A stretch of DNA of 6,903 nt from Bacillota bacterium (GCA_023387245.1 JAEWIH010000020.1:1-6903), one strand, 5' to 3'. Positions 1-6,697 are shown, numbered from the stretch's first letter. Notes: a model not told the origin generated them from the letters alone. Made by a program: numbers and translations.

Positions 1-80
1 TTCAATTCAAAACAAAATGGATGTCTCCTGTAAAATACAGAGAAACATCCATGATTCAAGCAATCAATGATACAATATAA
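1..80 (+). CDS. IS3-family transposase (OrfB), C-terminal end only
   Basis: Only the last 25 residues and the stop codon (TAA at 78-80) lie in the window; the first complete codon starts at base 3. The frame reads QFKTKWMSPVKYRE and ends in AINDTI. A tail of the form K-x-K-W/L-x-(S/P)-P-V-x-Y-R is typical of the C-terminus of the DDE integrase-type transposase OrfB of IS3-family elements, especially the IS150 group. The enzyme would carry out copy-out/paste-in transposition of its own element. The call is supported by a TG...CA inverted-repeat-like end 23 bp after the stop codon, the distance expected for an IS right end. The catalytic DDE residues lie outside the window, so I cannot say whether the transposase is intact. 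The rest of the gene continues to the left. Confidence 0.8.
   Translation, partial: QFKTKWMSPVKYRETSMIQAINDTI
7..52 (-). terminator. Minus-strand rho-independent terminator-like hairpin inside the transposase tail
   Basis: The outer arms ATGGATGT (17-24) and ACATCCAT (45-52) are perfectly complementary. An inner stem CTGTA (28-32) / TACAG (36-40) closes an AAA loop, with a small bulge between the two stems. On the minus strand the hairpin is followed by a U-rich run (TTTTGTTTTG, bases 16 down to 7), as in an intrinsic terminator. On the + strand no T-run follows, and the hairpin lies within coding sequence. It would stop transcripts coming from the GH84 gene 128 bp upstream on that strand and would shield the IS from read-through. 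The spacer 53-179 holds no better terminator. Confidence 0.65.
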
Positions 81-102
81 CCAATTAACAAACATTCATA
101 TA

Positions 103-122
103 TGTCTAGGAAATTGGGTACA
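103..122 (+). repeat. Probable right terminal inverted repeat of the IS
   Basis: Read inward on the minus strand the sequence is TGTACCCAATTTCCTAGACA. It begins with TG and resembles the TGTAC/TGGACCC...TAGACA ends of IS150-group elements as I remember them. The partner repeat is outside the window, so the boundary at 122 is inferred from the TG/CA rule and from the distance to the transposase stop. Confidence 0.6.
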
Positions 123-179
123 TATCATTCAGGAGGTTCGCTATAGTCTATAATAACTAAAATATCTAATTATTGAAAA

Positions 180-3100
180 TTATTTTTTCCTTTTAAATAA
201 ACAAACAATGCCCAAGCAACTAATAATAAAGCTATATTTACTCATCGTCATTAATGTACTTCCCGTATTTGGCAAGGTTAATGTTGGCTGATTAGTTGAT
301 AATATTTCGTTACTATTACTAATATTTGTTGTTACTGGTTTATAGGTAATAACATAATATGAAAAATGAGAAGCTTCAAAAACTAAATAATCATTTTCTA
401 TTTTAAATGTTACTAACTCTTTATTACCATTATCAATATGCCATAATTGTAAAGAATCTTTCGCTAATAATTGTTCGCTATTTAGCTTAAATTTAATAGT
501 AATTGGATGAGTTGGATCTGGTTGAATTATTGATTGATTATCAAGTAATTTAATATCATAAATTAAAATTTTAGATCCTGGAGCTAATATTTGTTTAAAC
601 TCTTCAACAATTGAATTATCATTTACTAAATTAATAACTAATTTTTTACCTGCATAATAATCAGATTGTTCAACAGTAACATTAATATTGTCTTTAACTA
701 CTAATTTAAATAATTTAACTAAATTAGTTTTAGCTGCTTCTAATTTAGACCAAACTATCGCATATTCATCTAATGAAATATCTCCTAAATTTAATCCTTT
801 ATATTCATCATAAGCCTGCTTATATATAGCATATTCTTCTTCTTTATATGTCTTATCATTATTATCAATTAAAACAACACTATCCCATTCTGATTGTTTA
901 GATAAACTATTAATAACTAATTGAGTTAGCATAGCATTGGATTCATTAATAAATTTACTAATTTCCTCTTGATTACCATTTTCTATTAATTGTGCAATTT
1001 TATTTAAATTACTTGTAATTTTTTGACGACTATCTGGAATATAATTATTAATATTTAAATTCGCTATTTTTTCTTTTTGAATTTTAAGTGTAACTATACT
1101 AACTAATTTAGATTCTAAATTTCTTAATAAAGCAATACCTTCATTTAATGTATCAGGATTATTGACTAATTGTTTAGCTTTATTTAAGGCATTTATAAAT
1201 TCTTGATAACTAGCTTTAGTATAGTCGCCACTTGCTAAATTAGATAATCTAGTAATCTCAGCATTATAATCAATAAATACTAAAGTAGTTTTTAATAAAT
1301 TAATCATTTCTGCAACTTCTTCACTTGTTCCAGATTGTAAAACTTTATTAACTTGATTATCGATTAAATTTTTATATGCAAGATAACTATCGTTAGTATA
1401 TAAGCTTTCAACTATATCTCGATTTAGTAATGATTTTAATTCTTTAACATTAACTAACTCTTTTTTACTATCTTTAAAAGCAACTACTAATGGTAATAAT
1501 TGTTTAGGATTTTCTACAGTTACTAAGCCAGTTTCTAAATTTTGTTTTGCTGATTGATACTTATTATATGAATTTATAGTATAGTCATTTGCTAGTAATT
1601 CTAATTCATTATTTAATAAAATTTTAGCTTTATCATGTTCTAATTTAGAAAATTTTAGCTGATTTTTAGCATCGAGCAAAGATTGATGCAAAGTATTTAT
1701 CATACTCTCTGTAGCATTATCCTTATTCTTTATCAATACTTCTATTTTTTTAACAACCGATAAATATTTATTAAAAGAAACAGGCGAATAAATCATAATA
1801 TCGTCATCCATTAATGATAATTTTTCTAAAATATCATTTTCTAAAATGCTAATATCACCTTTAATTTGAGCTCTATTAATGACAGCTTTTAAACTTGCTA
1901 AAGCTAAATCAATATTTGATTGAGTAGCATAAGGATTATCTAAAACTTCTCGAGCAACTTTTTTAGCACGATTATATTCTACCTTACTACTTTCAATCCA
2001 ATTGTCATAATCTACTGCTTGTAATAAATAATTTTCTAATTCAACTTTATTAACACTTTCCTGTGTTTTACGACTAGTAGTAATTTCGACAATATTACTA
2101 ATAACATCATTGAATTTAATTTTAACTTCTATCAATTTTTGATTACTAGGTAAAGAAAATTCATTAATTGTTTGATTAAGAATTCCCAAAGTTTTTTCTT
2201 TTATTTGTGAATCTTCTAAAATAATTGCATTTATTTGGGCAAATGATGGGCTACCTAATTGAACCATTCTAATAGAATGTTGATCGTTTTGTGAAATTCT
2301 ATATGTAAATTCGCCTGCCTTAGATAATAGATAATATGTATCATAATTATTATCTAAAGCTAAACTAGGATAATGATTTTTTTCTTCAACAATCGTACTT
2401 ACTATATCTTTATGTGGTTCGATAGAAATATATTCACCATCATTTAAAACAATTTCATTAATTTCTAACCAACGGTGATTATAAGCTGCAGTTATTTTAA
2501 ACTTAATATAACGTGCTCTACTATTTAAATCTCTCGCCTCAGCATACATATTTCCGGGATTATTGGAATCATGGAGTAAGTAATTATTATCTTGATAGCT
2601 TTTTGCGGTTAAACTATTAGATGAATTACTAACCTGTTCTGGACCAATATGCATAATTTTTTGATATGGACCATCAACACTCTCGCTAATCAATACATCC
2701 ATACTTCGAGGAAAATCTAAAGAATTTTCATTTATATAATAACGTAAACTATTAATTGGTACTATATGTCCTAAATCAAATAAAACTTCATTATTTAATA
2801 ATTGAGGACCAGTGAGTATAATACTACTACTCAAATCGCCATCAAATACATGTCCTAAATTATTTTTTGTTCTAACATCTCTGGCATTATTATTATTAGC
2901 AAAATTACTACTAATGCTTGGTTTATGAATAACTTTATAAGTAGCTTCGATTTGGTTTAAATCTAAAGTCGTATTATCTTTAGTGCTTAAAAAACGGATA
3001 TAACGAGCATCTAGTGGTAATTTAGTAGAATCATAATCTTCAAATAATTCGGGATGTTTTGCGACTTGAACTTTAATATTTTCTAAATCGTTTGGTAAAA

Positions 3101-6100
3101 CAATTTTTAAAATTTCTTCAATATGTTTTAATTTAAAGCCTACATATTGATCTTTATCAAGATTAATTGCATTTTTTATAAATCTTAATGTACCATTATC
3201 ATTTGAATTAATTGTTTCTAAGGCTGGATCAATATTGCCAAAACTATAGTCTAGAGAACCGACTGCTTGTTCTACTACACTAAACTCACTAAATTTAACC
3301 CATGCTGGATGTTGTGCTAAATTATAAATTCTTAAATAACGTGCTTTTAAGCCATTGACATTAATGTCTAAAATGTCTTTGCCAGATGCTTTACCTTGAT
3401 AATTATCATAACCAGGAACATTTTCCCAATCAATGCCATCTAAAGAATATTGAATAGCATAGCGTTGTAACTTATCACCATCACCTGCACCGACAACAAT
3501 ATGTAGTTTATTTAAAGTGGCTATTTTTCCTAGATCATAACCTAAAAAATCACCGACCATTACATTATCACTATGACTATTGCCAGATCCATCTGGATCA
3601 TACCAAACAAAACTATTGTCATCGCCATCATATAATAAACTATCTTGACTATTATAATTACTCCATAAGTCGCTCTTAATTACGTCATATCTAATTGGTA
3701 TATTCGAGTCTTTAACGCCTGTAGTAGCATAAAAATCACCTAATCGCCACCAAATCGCTTTATCTTTAATATTTCTAATTCTTAGCTTATCAGTTTCAAT
3801 ATTTAAACCACTAACATTAAATACTTTTTTCAAAATTTTATCTACTTTTCCAATTTGATGCCAAGTTTCATCTTTAAAATATTCCAATACCCCTTGATCT
3901 AAAATATCTCCATTATTAGTAGCACCTTGACTAAAATAAATATCTTTGACATAAGTTGGTTGTTTAAATTGTAACTGAATATAGGAATTGGCTTGTAATT
4001 GATCTCTATATGGACCATTTCTGTTACTTAACCATACTTCAGTTTGTGGATTATTATCTTTTAAACTGTTAAAATCTGTTTTTCCACCCATCAATTCACG
4101 ATTAGTACTATATTCCCCTTCAATAATTTGATCTTCGATAGTTATTTGGTGATTAACTCTAATTTCATGAACGTTTAAATAGGCGTCTAATGTGTTTGCT
4201 CTAGTGGTAATTAATCGTAATCCCATTGCTTTAAAATTAGGATTTAAGTTTTCTTGATTAATAACAATTCGCTGTTGTTTATCTCTAATACCAACAAATT
4301 CATTATGCATATTAATTAAGTTTAAATCATGCCAATCAGTTCCATTAATAGTATATTCTAACTTAGCTTGCTCAAAATGATTTTTACCACTTCCTAGTAA
4401 AAATTCAAAATTATGAATATCAATTGCTTTATTAAATAATACACCTACATAAGTACCGATTGGAAAATATAATTGGTTTGAATCTTGATAACTAATAAAG
4501 GTAGATTCATTATTATCAAAAACATTGTTAGTAGAGCCTATTGGATTATCGCTTCGACTAGTTATAAAACGTTTGGTAATGGCGTTAGGATCAAGGATAG
4601 TTTTAACTTTAGAACTAGTATATTCAGCTAATTTTTTAATAAAAGGAACAATGTGTTGCACTCCAACTTCAGCATATTCTAAATGATTTACGTAGTGAAA
4701 ACCATAACTTTTACTATTTTTAAAATAATTTGCGGCAACATTATTTAATTCTACTGCTAGAGAATAATCATTGTTTTTTAGACTAGTTAATGCGTCTAAA
4801 TAGTTAATTGCGGAGGCACTAGTATCGCTCCAACTATTTAGCCAATAAATTATTTGTTCTTTAATACGTGGATTTCCGGCATTATTTTTATAAATTTGAG
4901 CATCTTCGCTTAAATTTATAAAGATTTGTTTGACAGAATTGATTTTATTTTCATCGATAATATCATTGTTTAAATCGGAAATTATATTTGATAATAATTC
5001 TTTTATTTCAAGCGATTCTTCTAGTGCAATAACTCTGCCATCCATTGCTTGATTAATCATATGTTTGCTTAAGTTACGCAATGCAATACTGCTTTCTGTT
5101 TCAATAGCATTATTATGATCGACAAAGGCAAAACTATGATGCCATGCTTGGTCTGCTTGTTGTTTATTTTCCCAAATTTTCCAACTATAGGCAGCGTTTC
5201 CGAAAATTGCTACTTTGCTAGGTTCCGATTGTTGCATCGGATTTAAAACAATTCCATCAATATTATTTTTATCGACACCCGGTTTTAAGAAATCAGCAAA
5301 TCCGCCCATAATTAAATGATTTTTAGAATTGTCACTACATGGCCAATTAATCCAGTATAAAACATTGCGTGCAGTATTTTGCTTAAAAGCATTACCGAAT
5401 TCTTGATTCACAGTTCCCCATATTCTTCCACCAGTCATAATAATTTGGACATTTTCTGGAAAATTTCGATAATAATCGACTCCTCGTCCCATATATTCTT
5501 GGGTACAAAATGGGATGATTAAAGACATGTCGGGATAAGTTGGTAATATTTCTTGGCGTAGCCAATTAGTTAAATCGGTTAATACTTTAATATAATTATC
5601 TTTTCCCATAAAATGGGCATCGTCGGCTAAAACGGCAATTTGTCTAACTCCGTTTTCGATTACTTGACGGAATTTTGCTGTTAAATCTTTAAAGTCTTGT
5701 TCGTAACTATTGCCTAAGCGAATTGGATTGTGCATGTATGGGTGAAGAGCATAGACAAATTTATTTTTAGATTCATTTCCTGCTTGTGCTTGAGGTTTGA
5801 TGATTCTTTCTAATTCTTCGGTAGTATATAATTGACGCCAACGAGAATTATGTTTAGGGTCATCTTTAGGGGCATAAATATAGGCGTTTAATTTATAGTA
5901 ACCACTCCATTTCATTAGTTCGATGCGGTCTTGAACTGACCATGGATTACCGTAGTAACCTTCAATATAACCTCTTGTGGCAATGTCGGCATAATCATCT
6001 ATTCTAAAATTTCTGATTTTTAAATCTTCTGTTTGTGCAAAAATATGATATAGCGTTGTGACACCATAAAAAGCACTGTCAGTATTTTTGGCTACAATGA

Positions 6101-6476
6101 TGATGTTGGAATTTTGACTAATTAAAATATAGCTGTCTAAATGATTTTGGAGCCAATTTTTGTCAATATTATAAGTTGAGTAGTCAAAATCGTCATCTAT
6201 AGTAACAATTTTGAATAGTGATGAAGATGTTGGATTAGATTTTAATCCTTTTAGTGCTAATGTTTCGTTAACACGATTTTTAGTATATTGATCAATACTA
6301 TTTCCGTATTCAATTTTAAAATCCTGTAACAAATATTCGCCACTTTGGTAGCTTATTTGTTGTACTTGAGGATAAATAATATACTCTTTTTCACTAGCTT
6401 GTATATTTGTAATTGGAGTTAATAATGAAAAAGCCATTATTACTAGTAAAACTACAACTGTTATTTTTTTTAACAT
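180..6476 (-). CDS. Secreted, LPXTG-anchored GH84 beta-N-acetylglucosaminidase (NagH/NagJ-type 'hyaluronidase')
   Basis: This 2098-residue surface enzyme should remove terminal beta-linked GlcNAc from host glycans such as mucins or O-GlcNAc proteins by substrate-assisted catalysis. Domains in order: signal peptide 1-27; GH20b-like 30-158; GH84 barrel about 165-450; helical domain 455-625; beta-sandwich modules 630-776, 785-917, 925-1070, 1075-1182, 1195-1347 and 1350-1468; seven FIVAR-like modules 1474-1922; pre-anchor beta domain 1924-2048; LPNTG 2068-2072. Catalytic D285-D286 and substrate-binding G173, K204, N377, D382 and N412 match C. perfringens NagJ G187, K218, D297-D298, N396, D401 and N429 in my alignment from memory. 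The ATG at 6476 is chosen because it follows AAGGAGG and starts a good signal peptide. The protein is longer than the clostridial relatives I know (about 1000-1630 residues), and I see no cohesin or dockerin. 'Hyaluronidase' is the historical name, and activity on hyaluronan is not implied. The frame is intact. Confidence 0.93.
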   Translation of the reverse strand: MLKKITVVVLLVIMAFSLLTPITNIQASEKEYIIYPQVQQISYQSGEYLLQDFKIEYGNSIDQYTKNRVNETLALKGLKSNPTSSSLFKIVTIDDDFDYSTYNIDKNWLQNHLDSYILISQNSNIIIVAKNTDSAFYGVTTLYHIFAQTEDLKIRNFRIDDYADIATRGYIEGYYGNPWSVQDRIELMKWSGYYKLNAYIYAPKDDPKHNSRWRQLYTTEELERIIKPQAQAGNESKNKFVYALHPYMHNPIRLGNSYEQDFKDLTAKFRQVIENGVRQIAVLADDAHFMGKDNYIKVLTDLTNWLRQEILPTYPDMSLIIPFCTQEYMGRGVDYYRNFPENVQIIMTGGRIWGTVNQEFGNAFKQNTARNVLYWINWPCSDNSKNHLIMGGFADFLKPGVDKNNIDGIVLNPMQQSEPSKVAIFGNAAYSWKIWENKQQADQAWHHSFAFVDHNNAIETESSIALRNLSKHMINQAMDGRVIALEESLEIKELLSNIISDLNNDIIDENKINSVKQIFINLSEDAQIYKNNAGNPRIKEQIIYWLNSWSDTSASAINYLDALTSLKNNDYSLAVELNNVAANYFKNSKSYGFHYVNHLEYAEVGVQHIVPFIKKLAEYTSSKVKTILDPNAITKRFITSRSDNPIGSTNNVFDNNESTFISYQDSNQLYFPIGTYVGVLFNKAIDIHNFEFLLGSGKNHFEQAKLEYTINGTDWHDLNLINMHNEFVGIRDKQQRIVINQENLNPNFKAMGLRLITTRANTLDAYLNVHEIRVNHQITIEDQIIEGEYSTNRELMGGKTDFNSLKDNNPQTEVWLSNRNGPYRDQLQANSYIQLQFKQPTYVKDIYFSQGATNNGDILDQGVLEYFKDETWHQIGKVDKILKKVFNVSGLNIETDKLRIRNIKDKAIWWRLGDFYATTGVKDSNIPIRYDVIKSDLWSNYNSQDSLLYDGDDNSFVWYDPDGSGNSHSDNVMVGDFLGYDLGKIATLNKLHIVVGAGDGDKLQRYAIQYSLDGIDWENVPGYDNYQGKASGKDILDINVNGLKARYLRIYNLAQHPAWVKFSEFSVVEQAVGSLDYSFGNIDPALETINSNDNGTLRFIKNAINLDKDQYVGFKLKHIEEILKIVLPNDLENIKVQVAKHPELFEDYDSTKLPLDARYIRFLSTKDNTTLDLNQIEATYKVIHKPSISSNFANNNNARDVRTKNNLGHVFDGDLSSSIILTGPQLLNNEVLFDLGHIVPINSLRYYINENSLDFPRSMDVLISESVDGPYQKIMHIGPEQVSNSSNSLTAKSYQDNNYLLHDSNNPGNMYAEARDLNSRARYIKFKITAAYNHRWLEINEIVLNDGEYISIEPHKDIVSTIVEEKNHYPSLALDNNYDTYYLLSKAGEFTYRISQNDQHSIRMVQLGSPSFAQINAIILEDSQIKEKTLGILNQTINEFSLPSNQKLIEVKIKFNDVISNIVEITTSRKTQESVNKVELENYLLQAVDYDNWIESSKVEYNRAKKVAREVLDNPYATQSNIDLALASLKAVINRAQIKGDISILENDILEKLSLMDDDIMIYSPVSFNKYLSVVKKIEVLIKNKDNATESMINTLHQSLLDAKNQLKFSKLEHDKAKILLNNELELLANDYTINSYNKYQSAKQNLETGLVTVENPKQLLPLVVAFKDSKKELVNVKELKSLLNRDIVESLYTNDSYLAYKNLIDNQVNKVLQSGTSEEVAEMINLLKTTLVFIDYNAEITRLSNLASGDYTKASYQEFINALNKAKQLVNNPDTLNEGIALLRNLESKLVSIVTLKIQKEKIANLNINNYIPDSRQKITSNLNKIAQLIENGNQEEISKFINESNAMLTQLVINSLSKQSEWDSVVLIDNNDKTYKEEEYAIYKQAYDEYKGLNLGDISLDEYAIVWSKLEAAKTNLVKLFKLVVKDNINVTVEQSDYYAGKKLVINLVNDNSIVEEFKQILAPGSKILIYDIKLLDNQSIIQPDPTHPITIKFKLNSEQLLAKDSLQLWHIDNGNKELVTFKIENDYLVFEASHFSYYVITYKPVTTNISNSNEILSTNQPTLTLPNTGSTLMTMSKYSFIISCLGIVCLFKRKK
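183..275 (-). other. Cell-wall sorting signal (LPNTG, hydrophobic segment, KRKK)
   Basis: LPNTG (residues 2068-2072) is followed by a short hydrophobic segment (YSFIISCLGIVCLF) and the basic tail KRKK. A class A-type sortase would cut between T2071 and G2072 and link the protein to peptidoglycan. No sortase gene is in the window. Confidence 0.92.
333..707 (-). other. Pre-anchor beta domain
   Basis: Residues about 1924-2048 form a beta-rich domain. It ends with the pattern P-I-T-I-K-F-K-L...LQLWHIDNGNKE...YLVFEASHFSYYVITY. This 'hydrophobic-x-H-I-x-D/N-G-x...hFxxxHFSxYxh' ending is common just before the anchor in Firmicutes surface enzymes. No function beyond spacing or folding is known to me. 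Confidence 0.6.
708..2057 (-). other. Tandem array of about seven FIVAR-like three-helix modules
   Basis: Residues about 1474-1922 are almost wholly helical and fall into modules of about 58-69 residues at 1474-1538, 1541-1609, 1611-1675, 1677-1737, 1738-1795, 1796-1856 and 1857-1922. Each has the plan L-x-x-L...Y-T-x-x-S-Y-x-x-Y/F-x-x-A-x-x-x-A...a-x-x-x-L-x-x-A-x-x-x-L. Module 1 is the clearest FIVAR: YDNWIESSKVEYNRAKKVA, then NIDLALASLKAVI. Modules 5 (YTKASYQEFINALNKAKQL) and 7 (YKEEEYAIYKQAYDEYK) repeat the pattern. FIVAR repeats are found in Gram-positive surface proteins as stalks or ligand-binding units. The modules are diverged, not recent copies. Confidence 0.72.
2073..3254 (-). other. 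Three further beta-sandwich modules, two divergent
   Basis: Residues 1195-1347 form a fairly clear F5/8-type module (HVFDGDLSSSIILT, VLFDLGHIVPINSLRYY, ARYIKFKITAAYN, WLEINEIVL). Residues 1075-1182 look like a shortened or degenerate version that keeps YVGFKLK, ARYIRFLSTK and LDLNQIEATY but lacks a clear 'G-x-x-W' strand. Residues 1350-1468 keep SLALDNNYDTYY and a run of beta strands but are only weakly discoidin-like. They may serve as spacers rather than sugar binders. Confidence 0.55.
3267..4589 (-). other. Three CBM32 / F5/8 type C-like beta-sandwich modules
   Basis: Modules lie at residues about 630-776, 785-917 and 925-1070. Each shows the discoidin pattern: a start with a 'D-N-x-x-T/S' or 'DGDD' loop (VFDNNESTF, SLKDNNPQTEVW, LYDGDDNSFVWYD), a mid strand with V-G-hydrophobic or Y-I-Q-L, a strand 'Y-x-x-x-G-x-x-W' (LEYTINGTDWHDL, LEYFKDETWHQI, IQYSLDGIDWENV), and a final 'LRI/LRLI...hEI/FS' strand. 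The third is the most typical. These modules usually bind galactose, GlcNAc or related host sugars and hold the enzyme on its substrate. Ligands cannot be assigned from sequence. Confidence 0.8.
4602..5114 (-). other. Helical post-catalytic domain of the GH84 enzyme
   Basis: Residues about 455-625 are rich in predicted amphipathic helices with no beta-type patterning (for example ESSIALRNLSKHMINQ and later HIVPFIKKLAEYTS). This matches the helical bundle that follows the barrel in bacterial GH84 enzymes. Boundaries are approximate. Confidence 0.7.
5127..5984 (-). other. GH84 catalytic barrel with Asp-Asp catalytic pair
   Basis: Residues about 165-450. The family signature starts with RGYIEGYYGNPWS (168-180), followed by YAPKDDPKH (201-209). 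The catalytic pair is D285-D286 in AVLADDAHF (codons at 5619-5624): the first Asp should orient the substrate 2-acetamido group and the second should act as general acid/base. WINWPCSD (375-382) supplies the conserved Asn and Asp, and VLNPMQQSEPSK (410-421) the conserved NPM segment. All key residues are present, so the enzyme should be active. The residues next to the pair (A-DD-A) differ from the WDDIQ of NagJ and FDDID of human OGA. Confidence 0.92.
6003..6389 (-). other. GH20b-like N-terminal domain of the GH84 enzyme
   Basis: Residues about 30-158 form the alpha/beta domain that precedes the barrel in GH84 and GH20 enzymes. The recognisable part is the end: a hydrophobic strand (SYILIS), a second strand (NIIIVAKN) and the helix DSAFYGVTTLYHIF, which matches the usual 'GAFYGLQTL' pattern. 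It has no catalytic residues and packs against the barrel. Confidence 0.75.
6396..6476 (-). other. Sec signal peptide of the GH84 enzyme
   Basis: Residues 1-27 have a basic N-region (LKK), a hydrophobic core (ITVVVLLVIMAFSLL) and a likely signal peptidase I site after A27 (NIQA|SEK). There is no YSIRK motif, so septal-type secretion is not suggested. The cleavage position is inferred by eye. Confidence 0.88.
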
Positions 6477-6480
6477 ATGT

Positions 6481-6487
6481 CCTCCTT
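6481..6487 (-). promoter_or_regulatory. Ribosome binding site of the GH84 gene
   Basis: The minus strand reads AAGGAGG, then ACAT, then ATG at 6476. This is a full-strength Shine-Dalgarno, though the spacing of 4 nt is a little short. It fixes the chosen start. Confidence 0.85.
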
Positions 6488-6526
6488 AAAGATATTATAT
6501 GTTTATGATACCTCTTACATAATAAT

Positions 6527-6556
6527 ATTTTACACATTAACTCGGGTTATCGTCAA
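6527..6556 (-). promoter_or_regulatory. Probable sigma-70/sigma-A promoter of the GH84 gene
   Basis: The minus strand has TTGACG (6551-6556) and TAAAAT (6527-6532) separated by 18 bp, each close to consensus. Transcription would begin near 6520 and give a leader of about 43 nt before the ATG. I saw no clear cre site over it. Confidence 0.6.
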
Positions 6557-6605
6557 TTAATTTATATAAAAATCACAAATTGAATATTTATGACCAAGGT
6601 GCCTA

Positions 6606-6628
6606 AATGTGGAAAAAATAATGTGGAA
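6606..6628 (+). repeat. Two 9-bp direct repeats (AATGTGGAA) with a 14-bp period
   Basis: AATGTGGAA occurs at 6606-6614 and 6620-6628. The pair lies just upstream of a TATAAT at 6636-6641, where a -35 element would otherwise be. It could be a binding site for a regulator of the 6-phosphogluconate dehydrogenase gene. The repeats are seen; the role is inferred. Confidence 0.5.
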
Positions 6629-6635
6629 GTAAAAG

Positions 6636-6641
6636 TATAAT
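6636..6641 (+). promoter_or_regulatory. Candidate -10 element for the 6-phosphogluconate dehydrogenase gene
   Basis: This is a perfect TATAAT on the + strand, about 70 bp before the ATG. No TTGACA-like -35 lies 16-18 bp upstream (the region is poly-A) and there is no TG extension. It would need an activator or be weak. Chance occurrence is possible in such AT-rich DNA. Confidence 0.35.
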
Positions 6642-6697
6642 TAATTGAGTCTTTTCATATATTATTTTACTGAAACATCATTTATTCTATATGTAAA

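Larger units (their letters stand above)
1..122 (+). mobile_element. Right end of an IS3-family (IS150-type) insertion sequence
   Basis: This stretch combines the transposase 3' end (to base 80), a short non-coding tail and a terminal sequence ending in CA at 122. IS3-family elements begin with TG and end with CA, and their right end usually lies a few tens of bases after the orfB stop. The left end, orfA and the frameshift site are outside the window. The target-site duplication (normally 3-4 bp, here it would start with TAT at 123-125) therefore cannot be checked. The insertion lies 57 bp downstream of the stop codon of the GH84 gene and points toward it, tail to tail. Confidence 0.72.

Noticed and set aside
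131..136. AGGAGG on the + strand, like a ribosome binding site
   Set aside because: No ATG, GTG or TTG follows at a usable distance with an open frame, so it is probably chance.
152..174. AT-only inverted repeat followed on the + strand by a T-rich run
   Set aside because: The stem has no G-C core (only A-T and G-U pairs on one strand) and no + strand gene needs a terminator there except the IS, which ends at 122. Too weak to call.
180..6476. Reading the GH84 gene and the dehydrogenase as one functional operon
   Set aside because: They are on opposite strands and diverge from separate start regions, so at most they share regulatory DNA.
6494..6499. Perfect TATAAT on the minus strand close to the GH84 start
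   Set aside because: No -35 box at 16-18 bp upstream, and transcription would start almost at the ribosome binding site. The TTGACG-18-TAAAAT pair further upstream is better.
6645..6650. TTGAGT as a -35 box for the 6-phosphogluconate dehydrogenase gene
   Set aside because: The hexamers 16-19 bp downstream (around ttactgaaa) do not resemble TATAAT.
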